Positions 45,637 to 53,062 of a stretch of DNA of 64,000 nt are shown piece after piece. A program made the translations under genes and the position numbers. A model generated the notes under the pieces. That model ran no database searches. It saw only the letters and a program-made list of their open reading frames with translations, and was not told where the DNA came from. Where the stretch lies: contig NZ_JAYSDK010000016.1 in NCBI RefSeq assembly GCF_041914405.1, positions 40,583 to 104,582 of the forward strand, read 5' to 3'. The DNA is from Zoogloea sp041914405 (lineage in GTDB: Bacteria > Pseudomonadota > Gammaproteobacteria > Burkholderiales > Rhodocyclaceae). How positions within the stretch are numbered: position 1 is the first letter of the stretch; every line of letters starts with the position of its first letter.

Positions 45637-46014
45637 ATGGCCCAGAAGTACCTGATCCATATCGGAAACAGCGGTGAGGACTACACTTGCGATGCCGAAC
45701 TGAACTTGTTGCGCGGCATGGAGGTGCTGGGGCGGCGCGGCATCCCCGTCGGTTGCCGCGGCGGTGGCTGTGGCGTGTGCAAGGTGGCGATCCACTCTGG
45801 CAGCTACGAAGCCCGCAAGATGAGCCGCGACTGCGTGAGCGCGGAGGAGGAGGCGAGCGGCGTGGTGCTGGCCTGCCGTGTTTTTCCCCGTGGTGAAATG
45901 TCCCTGACCGTGGTCGGTAAGATGGTCAAGGCACTGGAGCGGGGAATGGAGAAAACGGCGGGGGCGCCCGAGGACGCCCCCGTTGCGCAGCAGCCGGCTT
46001 GGCCGTCAAACTAG
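45637..46014 (+). CDS. Plant-type 2Fe-2S ferredoxin (DmpQ/XylT-like)
   Basis: A 125-residue ferredoxin with the cluster motif GCRGGGCGVCKV (Cys-x4-Cys-x2-Cys) and a distal Cys in LACRVFP. In meta-cleavage clusters such chloroplast-type ferredoxins (DmpQ, XylT) re-reduce the inactivated Fe(III) of catechol 2,3-dioxygenase. Here it is separated from the dioxygenase by 7 kb and has its own promoter next to dmpR. AGGAGGAG precedes the ATG. The C-terminal tail after residue 95 (ERGMEKTAGAPEDAPV) is longer than in short DmpQ proteins. The role is inferred from family and context. Confidence 0.82.
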   Translation: MAQKYLIHIGNSGEDYTCDAELNLLRGMEVLGRRGIPVGCRGGGCGVCKVAIHSGSYEARKMSRDCVSAEEEASGVVLACRVFPRGEMSLTVVGKMVKALERGMEKTAGAPEDAPVAQQPAWPSN

Positions 46015-46024
46015 CGCACGGAAC

Positions 46025-47020
46025 TCAGAACGGCTGCGGCCGCGGCGTGTTGTCGGCGGACGGCGGCAGCACGGGCAGCTTGAAGGAGGGCTGCTGGCCG
46101 GTGAGCGTCTTCAGGAAGGCGACGATCCTTGCGTTCTCTTCGGCGCTGAACTTGCGGCCCAGCTGGAGCCGGCCCATGGTATCCACCGCCTCGCCGAGGG
46201 TCGCCGCGCCGCCGTCGTGGAAGTACGGATAGGTGAGCTCCACATTGCGCAGCGTCGGCACCTTGAACAGGAAGCGGTCGGCGTCCTTGCCGGTCACAGT
46301 AATGCGCCCTTCGGCCGGGCTGTTCGCCTTGTAAGCCTCCACCACACCCATCTTCTGGAAGGAATTGCCACCGACGGCAGGGCCGTTGTGGCAGGCCACG
46401 CAGCCACTGTCCTTGAACAGTTTGTAGCCAGCCAGCTCTTCCGCATTGAGGGCCTTCTTGTTGCCCTTCAGCCACTGGTCGAAGCGGGAGTTGGGGGTAA
46501 CCAGCGTCTCTTCGAATGCGGCGATCGCGCCGGTGATGCGGTCCACGTTGATCTCGTCCGAGCCAAAGGCCTTGCGGAATGCCGTCACGTAGCCGGGAAT
46601 GGTCTTCAGGGTGTTCACCGCCAGCTCATGGCTGAAGGCCATTTCGCCCGGGTTGGCGATCGGGCCGCCGGCTTGGGCCTTCAGGTCGGCGGCGCGGCCA
46701 TCCCAGAACTGGGCCAGGTTGTAGCGGGCATTGAGCACAGTCGGTGAGTTGATCGGGCCCTTCTGCCAGCCGTGGCCGATGGAACTCTTCAGATTGTCGC
46801 TGCCGCCGGCGGACAGGTTGTGGCAGGAGTTGCAGGAGATAGCGCCCGACTTGGACAGGCGCGGGTCGAAGAACAGGGTCTTGCCCAGTTCGACGGCGGC
46901 TGGGTTGGTGACTTTGGGCGGAGCGATGGGTTGGATCGGTTCGGCGGCAGGGGCCCCGTGGGCGCTGGCGACTGCGCCAAGTGCCAGGGTGGCGGATGCG
47001 ACGGTACGGCGGATGATCAT
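46025..47020 (-). CDS. Di-haem cytochrome c peroxidase (CcpA/MauG family)
   Basis: A 331-residue periplasmic protein with a signal peptide (first 22 residues). Two CxxCH haem-binding motifs are present, SCNSCHNLS near residue 64 and GCVACHNGP near 207. The pattern of FFDPRLSKSGAISC, GPINSPTVLNARYN and FLFKVPTLRNVELTYPYFHDG is that of bacterial di-haem peroxidases, which reduce hydrogen peroxide with electrons from small cytochromes. It is convergent with the ferredoxin gene and has its own promoter. Its presence inside the aromatic cluster may reflect oxidative stress during ring oxygenation; that is inference. Confidence 0.9.
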   Translation of the reverse strand: MIIRRTVASATLALGAVASAHGAPAAEPIQPIAPPKVTNPAAVELGKTLFFDPRLSKSGAISCNSCHNLSAGGSDNLKSSIGHGWQKGPINSPTVLNARYNLAQFWDGRAADLKAQAGGPIANPGEMAFSHELAVNTLKTIPGYVTAFRKAFGSDEINVDRITGAIAAFEETLVTPNSRFDQWLKGNKKALNAEELAGYKLFKDSGCVACHNGPAVGGNSFQKMGVVEAYKANSPAEGRITVTGKDADRFLFKVPTLRNVELTYPYFHDGGAATLGEAVDTMGRLQLGRKFSAEENARIVAFLKTLTGQQPSFKLPVLPPSADNTPRPQPF

Positions 47021-47114
47021 CGGGAAGTCCTTACGATAGGGGAAGTGGGTGGCCGCTGCCGGGAGGGGTGTCGTGCTCCCAGCGCAGCCTGCTGCGGATG
47101 TTCCGCGAGAAGGT

Positions 47115-47160
47115 TTAAGGAATCCTTAAGGAATATGCGTTTGACGATTTATGATGTCAA
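47115..47160 (-). promoter_or_regulatory. Sigma-70 promoter and palindromic operator of the peroxidase gene
   Basis: On the minus strand a perfect -35 TTGACA (47155-47160) is followed after 17 bases by CATATT (47132-47137). The palindrome TTAAGG-AAT-CCTTAA (47115-47129) overlaps the predicted start of transcription, as expected for a repressor site. The remaining bases from 47161 to 47432 show no recognisable feature. Confidence 0.6.
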
Positions 47161-47432
47161 ATGCCTATTTTGGGGCGGCCTAGGCGACATTTTGGGGATG
47201 GCGATGTGACTGGAAACTGCGCCGGGTTGATGACATCGTGTTGTCACTTGAGCGCCTGCAAGAATCCAGGTGAGCATTCCGGCCAGTTGCCGCAGCTGAG
47301 GGCATGCGTCATTTCATTGCTATATCATCTGCTTGTAATGCGGAGGCAGGACGCTTGGTCAGATCTTGTCGATGGCATTTGCTGGCATGATTGCTGTCAC
47401 GGCATGCGCTTCCCAATCAGGATGTGATGCCG

Positions 47433-48017
47433 ATGAATCCGTCTTTCCGTCAAGCTAAGCTTATTTGCTGGGTGCCCACCGGCAATCCCGTTTCGCGCTC
47501 GTCCGCGGTAGCCCTCGCGATTGCCGCTGCTCTGGCGGGCAGCGCTGGGCGAGGCGGACTTCGGTACCGAACTGTATAGGGACGGTTTCATTCATTTCGG
47601 CGTCGACGCGCGTAAGCGCGGCCAGTCGTGGAACAACTTCCCGGCCTCCAACCCGAAGAACGCCACCTGGAACCGGGACGGCGCCCACAACGGGGATCCC
47701 CAGATCGAGGCCTGGAACCTGTCCTGCAACGGCGAGCTGCCGGTCAACAGCGAGCTGTCCCTGCATTCATTCGGCAAAGGTGGGCAGCGCGACACCGCGG
47801 CTGGTAACAACTTCCGCCGCGCCAATGGGCTGGCGACGATCACCCAGTTGCTCCCCGACGGCTACTTCGCCTTCAACAATTCCCATGAGATCGACTTTCA
47901 GTGTCCCGACAAGAACGGGCCTGGAGAGCCGACCACCGGGACGTCGAGCGCCGTGTACGGCACCCAGCTCTACGCCACCGGCGGCGGCTTTTCGGCAAGA
48001 TCGCCTACGACTTCTGA
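47433..48017 (+). pseudogene. Remnant of a probable outer-membrane protein, frameshifted
   Basis: The parts of a reading frame are visible but not continuous. The first (MNPSFRQAKLICWVPTG, then the signal-like AVALAIAAALAGSA) is in one frame. The middle 150 codons (ADFGTELYRDGFIHFGVD onward; NATWNRDGAHNGDPQIEAW) are in another. The end FGKIAYDF followed by TGA at 48015-48017 returns to the first frame. A C-terminal Phe is typical of outer-membrane beta-barrels. About 195 codons is too short for a full porin or TonB receptor, so an internal deletion is also likely. The family cannot be named. It lies directly upstream of the phenol hydroxylase promoter. Confidence 0.5.
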
Positions 48018-48092
48018 CCCGGAAGAGGGCGAATCCGGCGGGGCCGGGATTGCCTGACTGTTTCACCAGATCATCAAGCTGCACTGCAGCAT

Positions 48093-48105
48093 TTGATCAA
48101 TTGAT
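48093..48105 (+). promoter_or_regulatory. DmpR/XylR-type upstream activating sequence
   Basis: TTGATCAATTGAT contains the perfect palindrome ATCAATTGAT and matches the TTGATCAATTGATCAA-like pattern recognised by DmpR/XylR-class activators; a partial ATCAA half follows at 48108-48112. It is about 80 bases upstream of the -24 element, a workable distance for an enhancer site. Confidence 0.6.
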
Positions 48106-48113
48106 TCATCAAT

Positions 48114-48155
48114 AAAATCCGCTTTTTCTCGTAATCTCGAGAAAAAGCGGATTTT
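48114..48155. promoter_or_regulatory. 18-bp inverted repeat containing the GntR-type operator (site B)
   Basis: AAAATCCGCTTTTTCTCG (48114-48131) and its exact reverse complement (48138-48155) flank six bases. The right half contains AATCTCGAGAAAAA (48133-48146), the sequence shared with three other promoters of the island. It lies between the activator site and the -24/-12 element. As RNA it would also form a terminator-like hairpin, so it could block read-through from the upstream remnant. Confidence 0.65.
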
Positions 48156-48184
48156 GTCTTTTGCGATCAGTGAGTTGTCAGATC

Positions 48185-48200
48185 TGGTACGGGGCTTGAT
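48185..48200 (+). promoter_or_regulatory. -24/-12-like promoter of the phenol hydroxylase operon
   Basis: TGGTACGGGGCTTGAT agrees with TGGCACGNNNNTTGCW except at two positions; the -12 dinucleotide is GA instead of GC, an unusual change. It lies 37 bases before the dmpK start and downstream of a DmpR-type site. Confidence 0.5.
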
Positions 48201-48236
48201 TAAGAGAAGCCTGTTGCAGACCAGACCGAGGACACG

Positions 48237-48503
48237 ATGATCGATCCGACCAGCCCGCCGCCAGTGGATGTGAACCGCAAGTACGTACGCCTGGTGGAGC
48301 GGCGCCCCGATGGCCTGGTGGAGTTCGAGTTCTCCATTTCCGACCCCGCACTCTTCGTCGAGATGCTGCTTCCTGAAGCCGCCTACGAGGAGTTCTGCCA
48401 GACCAACCGGGTGATCCTCCTGGAGGGTTCCCGGCCGGAGGCGGAGGAGGACGGCGACTTCAACTGGAGCCTCCACGAGGCCACGCACCAACGCTTCAGA
48501 TGA
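48237..48503 (+). CDS. dmpK: Phenol hydroxylase assembly subunit P0
   Basis: An 88-residue accessory protein of multicomponent phenol hydroxylases, thought to help iron loading of the oxygenase. The pattern NRKYVRLVERRPDGLVEFEF and YEEFCQTNRVILLE is characteristic of DmpK. GAGG lies seven bases before the ATG. It is the first gene of dmpKLMNOP, as in other phenol hydroxylase operons. Confidence 0.9.
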   Translation: MIDPTSPPPVDVNRKYVRLVERRPDGLVEFEFSISDPALFVEMLLPEAAYEEFCQTNRVILLEGSRPEAEEDGDFNWSLHEATHQRFR

Positions 48504-48555
48504 ACCGGCCGGGCCGCACGCCCGGAATTTGAATAGAAGAAGGAGGAGAGACACC

Positions 48556-49554
48556 ATGCAGATGGATCTGCGCACCGTCACCATCAAGCCCCAGCGGCAG
48601 ACGTTCGACCATATCGCCCGCCGCATCGGCGCCGACAAGGCCGCGACCCGCTACCAGGAAGGCACGCTGGAAGTTCAGGCGACCCACAACTTCCATTACC
48701 GTCCGACCTGGGATCCGGACCACGAGATCTTCGACGCCTCCCGCAGCGCGATCAAGATGGCCGACTGGTACGCCTTCAAGGACCCGCGCCAGTTCTACTA
48801 CGGCGCCTACACCCTGGCCCGCGCGAAGCAGCAGGAAACCGCTGAGTCGAACTTCGACTTCGTCGAAGGCCGCGGCCTGGCTGACACCCTGCCGGCCGAG
48901 CTGAAAGAGACCGTGCTCAAGCTGCTGCTGCCGCTGCGCCACGCAGCCTGGGGCGGCAACATGAACGCGGCCTTCATCACCGCCTACGGCTACGGCACCG
49001 CGCTGACCCAGCCGTGCATCTTCCATTCGATGGACATGCTGGGCATCGCCCAGTACATCACCCGCGTCGGCCTGCTGCTCGGCGACGACGTGGAGGTGCT
49101 CGACACCGCCAAGCAGAGCTGGATGGAAGACAGCGCCTGGCAGGGCCTGCGCCGCTACGTGGAAGACTGTTTCGTGCTGAAGGATCCGCTGGAAGTCTTC
49201 GTCGCCCAGATGGTGGCGCTGGATGGCCTGCTGTACCCGCTGGTGTACGAAACCATCATCGACAACGTGCTCTCGTCGAAGGGCGGCACGCCGATCGCGA
49301 TGCTCACCCAGTTCATGACCGATTGGTACGCCGAAACCAAGAAGTGGGTGGACGCCACGGTGAAGACCGCCGCCGCCGAATCCGCCGAGAACAAGACCCA
49401 GATGGAAACCTGGATCACCCACTGGCGCGACCGCGCCGCCGCCGCGCTGATGCCGATCGCCCAGATCGCCCTCGGTGCCGAAGCCGACGCCATCACCAGC
49501 GAGGTGGTGGACCAGTTCAACGCGCGCATGGCCAAGGCCGGCGTCAGTCTCTGA
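48556..49554 (+). CDS. dmpL: Phenol hydroxylase beta subunit P1
   Basis: A 332-residue structural subunit of the (alpha-beta-gamma)2 hydroxylase; it has a ferritin-like fold without the metal ligands. Typical segments are DLRTVTIKPQRQTFDHIARR, FHYRPTWDPDHEIFD and RQFYYGAYTLARAKQQE. AGGAGGAGAG precedes the ATG at 48556. It lies between dmpK and dmpM in the usual order. Confidence 0.95.
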   Translation: MQMDLRTVTIKPQRQTFDHIARRIGADKAATRYQEGTLEVQATHNFHYRPTWDPDHEIFDASRSAIKMADWYAFKDPRQFYYGAYTLARAKQQETAESNFDFVEGRGLADTLPAELKETVLKLLLPLRHAAWGGNMNAAFITAYGYGTALTQPCIFHSMDMLGIAQYITRVGLLLGDDVEVLDTAKQSWMEDSAWQGLRRYVEDCFVLKDPLEVFVAQMVALDGLLYPLVYETIIDNVLSSKGGTPIAMLTQFMTDWYAETKKWVDATVKTAAAESAENKTQMETWITHWRDRAAAALMPIAQIALGAEADAITSEVVDQFNARMAKAGVSL

Positions 49555-49565
49555 TAGGAAGCCCC

Positions 49566-49835
49566 ATGTCCAAGGTATTCATCGCGCTGCAAACCAACGA
49601 CGACACCCGCCAGATCATCCAGGCCATCCTCGCCGACAACCCCCACGCCATCTGCAACGAGCAGCCGGCGATGGTGAAGATCGACGCCGAGGGCTCCCTG
49701 GTCGTGCGCCGCTCGACCATCGAAGAACTGATCGGCCGTGATTTCGACCTGCAGGAACTGCACATCAACCTGATTTCCCTCACGGGCAACGTCGACGAGA
49801 CCGACGACGAGCTGACCCTGAGCTGGAACGCCTGA
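49566..49835 (+). CDS. dmpM: Phenol hydroxylase regulatory (coupling) protein P2
   Basis: An 89-residue cofactor-free effector protein that binds the oxygenase and controls oxygen activation. The pattern VFIALQTNDDTRQIIQAILA and the acidic end (TGNVDETDDELTLSWNA) are typical of the MmoB/DmpM family. It starts eleven bases after dmpL. Confidence 0.95.
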   Translation: MSKVFIALQTNDDTRQIIQAILADNPHAICNEQPAMVKIDAEGSLVVRRSTIEELIGRDFDLQELHINLISLTGNVDETDDELTLSWNA

Positions 49836-49857
49836 ACCCTTCGAGGAGACACGCAAG

Positions 49858-51414
49858 ATGGACATGAAAGTCGGCAAGAAGAAGCTGGGCCTCAAGGAGA
49901 AGTACCAGCACATGACCCGTGGCCTGGGCTGGGAGACCACCTACCAGTCGATGGACGACGTGTTCCCCTTCGTCAAGTACGAAGGCATCAAGATCCATGA
50001 TTGGGACAAGTGGGAAGACCCGTTCCGCCTGACCATGGACGCCTACTGGAAGTACCAGGCCGAGAAGGAGCGCAAGCTGTACGCGATCATCGACGCCTAT
50101 GCCCAGAACAATGGCCACCTTAACGTCACCGATGCGCGTTACCTCAACGCCATCAAGCTGTTCCTGAACGGTATCAGCCCGCTGGAGTACATGGCCCACC
50201 GCGGCTTCGCGATGACCGGCCGCCAGTTCCCCGGCGTTGGTGCACGGGTTGCCTGCCTGATGCAGTCCCTGGACGAGATCCGCCACGCGCAGACGCAGAT
50301 CCACTCCCTGTCCAACTACAACAAGTACTACAACGGCTTCCACGACTACCGGCACATGCTGGAGCGCGTGTGGTACCTGTCGGTGCCGCGCTCGTTCTTC
50401 GATGACGCCGTCACCGCCGGCCCCTTCGAGTTCATGGTGGCGATCGGTTTCAGCTTCGAGTACGTGCTGACCAACCTGCTGTTCGTGCCCTTCGTGTCCG
50501 GTGCCGCCTACAACGGCGACATGGGCACCATGACCTTCGGCTTCTCGGCCCAGTCCGACGAAGCCCGCCACATGACGCTGGGCCTGGAAGTCATCAAGTT
50601 CGTGCTGGAGCAGGACCCGGACAACCTGCCCATCGTGCAGCAGTGGATCGACAAGTGGACCTGGCGCGGTTACCGCGTGCTGACCCTGGTCGGCATGATG
50701 ATGGACTACATGCTGCCCAAGCGCATCATGAGCTGGAAGGAAGCCTGGGAGGTTTACTTCGAGGAGAACGGCGGCGCGCTGTTCAAGGACCTGGCCCGCT
50801 ACGGCATCCGTCCGCCCAAGTGGCTGGACCAGATCGAGCAGGACAAGGACCACATCTCCCACCAAGCCTGGGCGACCTTCTACAACTACGCCGCGGCGTG
50901 CAACTTCCACACCTGGATTCCCAACGACGACGAACTGGACTGGCTGTCGCAGAAGTACCCGAACAGCTTCGACAAGTACTACCGGCCGCGTCTGGAGCAC
51001 TGGCGCGAGGAGGCCAAGAAGGGCAACCGCTTCTACAACAAGACGCTGCCCATGCTGTGCCAGACCTGCCAGATCCCGATGATCTTCACCGAGCCGGGCG
51101 ATCCCACGCAGATCTGCTACCGCGAGGTCGATTACAAGGACAACAAGTACCACTTCTGTTCCGACGGCTGCAAAGAGATCTTCGAGCACGAGCCGGAGAA
51201 GTACATCCAGGCCTGGCTGCCGGTGCACCAGATCTACCAGGGCAACTGCTTCGAGGAAGGTGTCGATCCGACCGCCGAGGGCTTCGACCCGCTGTCGGCA
51301 GTGCTCGACTACTACCACCTGGCCCAGGGCCGCGACAACCTGGACTTCGAAGGTTCCGAGGACCAGAAGAACTTCGAGGCCTGGCGCGGCATGGCGACCA
51401 AGAACGCTGCCTGA
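49858..51414 (+). CDS. dmpN: Phenol hydroxylase alpha subunit P3 (di-iron oxygenase)
   Basis: Catalytic subunit that hydroxylates phenol to catechol, 518 residues. The di-iron ligands are visible as two ExxH-type motifs, LDEIRHAQTQ near residue 140 and SDEARHMTLG near 235, with the other Glu ligands before each. The C-terminal third contains a cysteine-rich YHS-like segment (LCQTCQIPMIF; YHFCSDGCKEIFEHEPEKY) common in this family. GAGGAGA lies upstream of the ATG. A strong hairpin follows before dmpO. Confidence 0.96.
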   Translation: MDMKVGKKKLGLKEKYQHMTRGLGWETTYQSMDDVFPFVKYEGIKIHDWDKWEDPFRLTMDAYWKYQAEKERKLYAIIDAYAQNNGHLNVTDARYLNAIKLFLNGISPLEYMAHRGFAMTGRQFPGVGARVACLMQSLDEIRHAQTQIHSLSNYNKYYNGFHDYRHMLERVWYLSVPRSFFDDAVTAGPFEFMVAIGFSFEYVLTNLLFVPFVSGAAYNGDMGTMTFGFSAQSDEARHMTLGLEVIKFVLEQDPDNLPIVQQWIDKWTWRGYRVLTLVGMMMDYMLPKRIMSWKEAWEVYFEENGGALFKDLARYGIRPPKWLDQIEQDKDHISHQAWATFYNYAAACNFHTWIPNDDELDWLSQKYPNSFDKYYRPRLEHWREEAKKGNRFYNKTLPMLCQTCQIPMIFTEPGDPTQICYREVDYKDNKYHFCSDGCKEIFEHEPEKYIQAWLPVHQIYQGNCFEEGVDPTAEGFDPLSAVLDYYHLAQGRDNLDFEGSEDQKNFEAWRGMATKNAA

Positions 51415-51425
51415 CAGACAGGAGT

Positions 51426-51459
51426 GAATCCGGTCCGGCGCAGGGCGCCGGCCGGATTC
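51426..51459 (+). repeat. Strong hairpin between dmpN and dmpO
   Basis: Bases 51426-51441 pair with 51445-51459: fifteen G-C-rich pairs with one bulged T and an AGG loop. No T-run follows, so it is more likely an RNA-processing or stability element than a terminator. Confidence 0.6.
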
Positions 51460-51488
51460 CTCATCGGAAAAATACAAGGAGACAAACC

Positions 51489-51848
51489 ATGGGCGTAGCC
51501 GCCATCAAGGAATATTCCTTCGAGTCCGCCGACCGGCTCGAGAACTTTCACGGCAACCAGCTGCTGTACATCGGCTGGGACCAGCATCTGCTGTTCTGTG
51601 CGCCGTTCTGCCTGCCGTTCCCGCCGAGCATGCGTTTCGGCGACATCATCGAGAAGGTGCTGCCGGGCGTCTTCGGCTATCACCCGGATTTTGCCAAGAT
51701 CGACTGGAGCAAGGTCGAGTGGCTGAAATCCAGCCAACCGTGGCAGCCCGATTTCAACAAGACGCTGGCTGAACTGGGGCTCAAGCACAAGGACGTGCTG
51801 CGCTTCCGCACCCCCGGCCTCACCGGCATCAAGGGTTCTGCGAGCTGA
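51489..51848 (+). CDS. dmpO: Phenol hydroxylase subunit P4 (gamma)
   Basis: A 119-residue structural subunit of the hydroxylase. The segments ENFHGNQLLYIGWDQHLLFCAPFC and the C-terminal DVLRFRTPGLTGI are typical of DmpO. The ATG at 51489 has AAGGAGAC upstream. It ends three bases before dmpP. Confidence 0.94.
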   Translation: MGVAAIKEYSFESADRLENFHGNQLLYIGWDQHLLFCAPFCLPFPPSMRFGDIIEKVLPGVFGYHPDFAKIDWSKVEWLKSSQPWQPDFNKTLAELGLKHKDVLRFRTPGLTGIKGSAS

Positions 51849-51851
51849 ATC

Positions 51852-52907
51852 ATGTCCTACGAGCTGACCATCGAACCCCTCGGCCAGACCATCGAGGTCG
51901 AGGAGGGGCAGACCATTCTCGATGCCTCCCTGCGCGCCGGCATCTGGTTGCCGCATGCCTGCTGCCACGGCCTGTGCGCCACCTGCAAGGTGCAGGTGCT
52001 GGACGGGGAAGTGGACCACGGTGAAGCCTCGAGCTTCGCACTGATGGATTTCGAGCGCACCGAGGGCAAGACCCTGGCCTGCTGTGCGCGCCTCGAAAGC
52101 GACGTGACCATCGAAGCGGAGATCGAGGAAGAGCCGGATGCCGAATCCATCCCGGTGAAGGACTTCCCCGGCACCGTGAAGCGCATCGAGCAGCTCACGC
52201 CGACCATCAAGGGCATCTTCGTCGAGCTCGACGAGGCCATCCATTTTCAGGCCGGCCAGTACATCAACCTGGACATCCCGGGCCTCGGCATCAGCCGTGC
52301 CTTCTCGTTGGCCAACGTGCCTTCGACGGGGCGGGAGATCGAGCTCAACGTGCGCATCGTGCCCGGCGGTACCGGCACCGGCTATCTCCACGAGAAGCTG
52401 GCGGAAGGGGATCGGGTCAAGCTCTCTGGCCCTTACGGCCGTTTCTTCGTGCGCAAGTCGGCCAATGTCCCGCTGCTGTTCATGGCCGGCGGCTCGGGGC
52501 TGTCCAGCCCGCGCAGCATGATCCTCGACCTGCTGGCTGAGGGCTGCACGCTCCCGATCACCCTGGTGTACGGCCAACGCAGCCGCGCAGAGCTCTACTA
52601 CCACGACGAGTTCCTGGCGCTGGCTGAGAAGTATCCCAACTTCACCTACGTGCCGGCGCTGTCGGACGAGCCGGCGGATTCCGCCTGGCAAGGCTTCCGG
52701 GGCTACGTGCACGAGGCGGCGAAAGCCCACTTCGATAACGACTTCCGCGGTCGCAAGGCTTATCTGTGCGGCCCGCCGATGATGATCGATGCTTGCATCT
52801 CGACGCTGATGCAGGGGCGCCTGTTCGAGAACGACATCTACACCGAAAAGTTCTTCTCGGCGGCTGATGCTCAGCAGGTGCGCAGTCCGCTGTTCAAGCG
52901 GGTCTAA
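51852..52907 (+). CDS. dmpP: Phenol hydroxylase reductase P5
   Basis: A 351-residue NADH reductase that supplies electrons to DmpN. An N-terminal 2Fe-2S ferredoxin domain has CCHGLCATCKV and a later CC in LACCARL. The FAD domain follows (GQYINLDIPGLGISRAFSLAN with the RxxS motif). The NAD domain includes LLFMAGGSGLSSPRSMILDL and the C-terminal AYLCGPPMMIDACI. It is the last gene of the hydroxylase operon. Confidence 0.96.
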   Translation: MSYELTIEPLGQTIEVEEGQTILDASLRAGIWLPHACCHGLCATCKVQVLDGEVDHGEASSFALMDFERTEGKTLACCARLESDVTIEAEIEEEPDAESIPVKDFPGTVKRIEQLTPTIKGIFVELDEAIHFQAGQYINLDIPGLGISRAFSLANVPSTGREIELNVRIVPGGTGTGYLHEKLAEGDRVKLSGPYGRFFVRKSANVPLLFMAGGSGLSSPRSMILDLLAEGCTLPITLVYGQRSRAELYYHDEFLALAEKYPNFTYVPALSDEPADSAWQGFRGYVHEAAKAHFDNDFRGRKAYLCGPPMMIDACISTLMQGRLFENDIYTEKFFSAADAQQVRSPLFKRV

Positions 52908-52930
52908 TTAATAAATCGATATATAAACAA

Positions 52931-52973
52931 AATCTCGAGAATAAATTGACTTATCGAGATGAGAGTTTAAGAT
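52931..52973 (+). promoter_or_regulatory. Catechol dioxygenase promoter with GntR-type operators (site C)
   Basis: AATCTCGAGAATAA (52931-52944) is followed 19 bases later by a second TCGAGAT (52954-52960). Between them is a -35 TTGACT (52946-52951), with TAAGAT as -10 at 52968-52973. The arrangement and the 19-base spacing are the same as at 59193-59222. Confidence 0.65.
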
Positions 52974-53062
52974 AAACACAGTGCTCGCCGGGTCGGAAAG
53001 CCGCGCTGCAACGCGGTTTTCCAGGCCATGCCGGCATCCACAAGGACAAGAGGAGATTACAA

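Noticed and set aside
47140..47161. TTTGAC...GTCAAA as an FNR/Anr box
   Set aside because: The arms are too far apart for TTGAT-N4-ATCAA, and the right arm is the TTGACA -35 box of the peroxidase gene.
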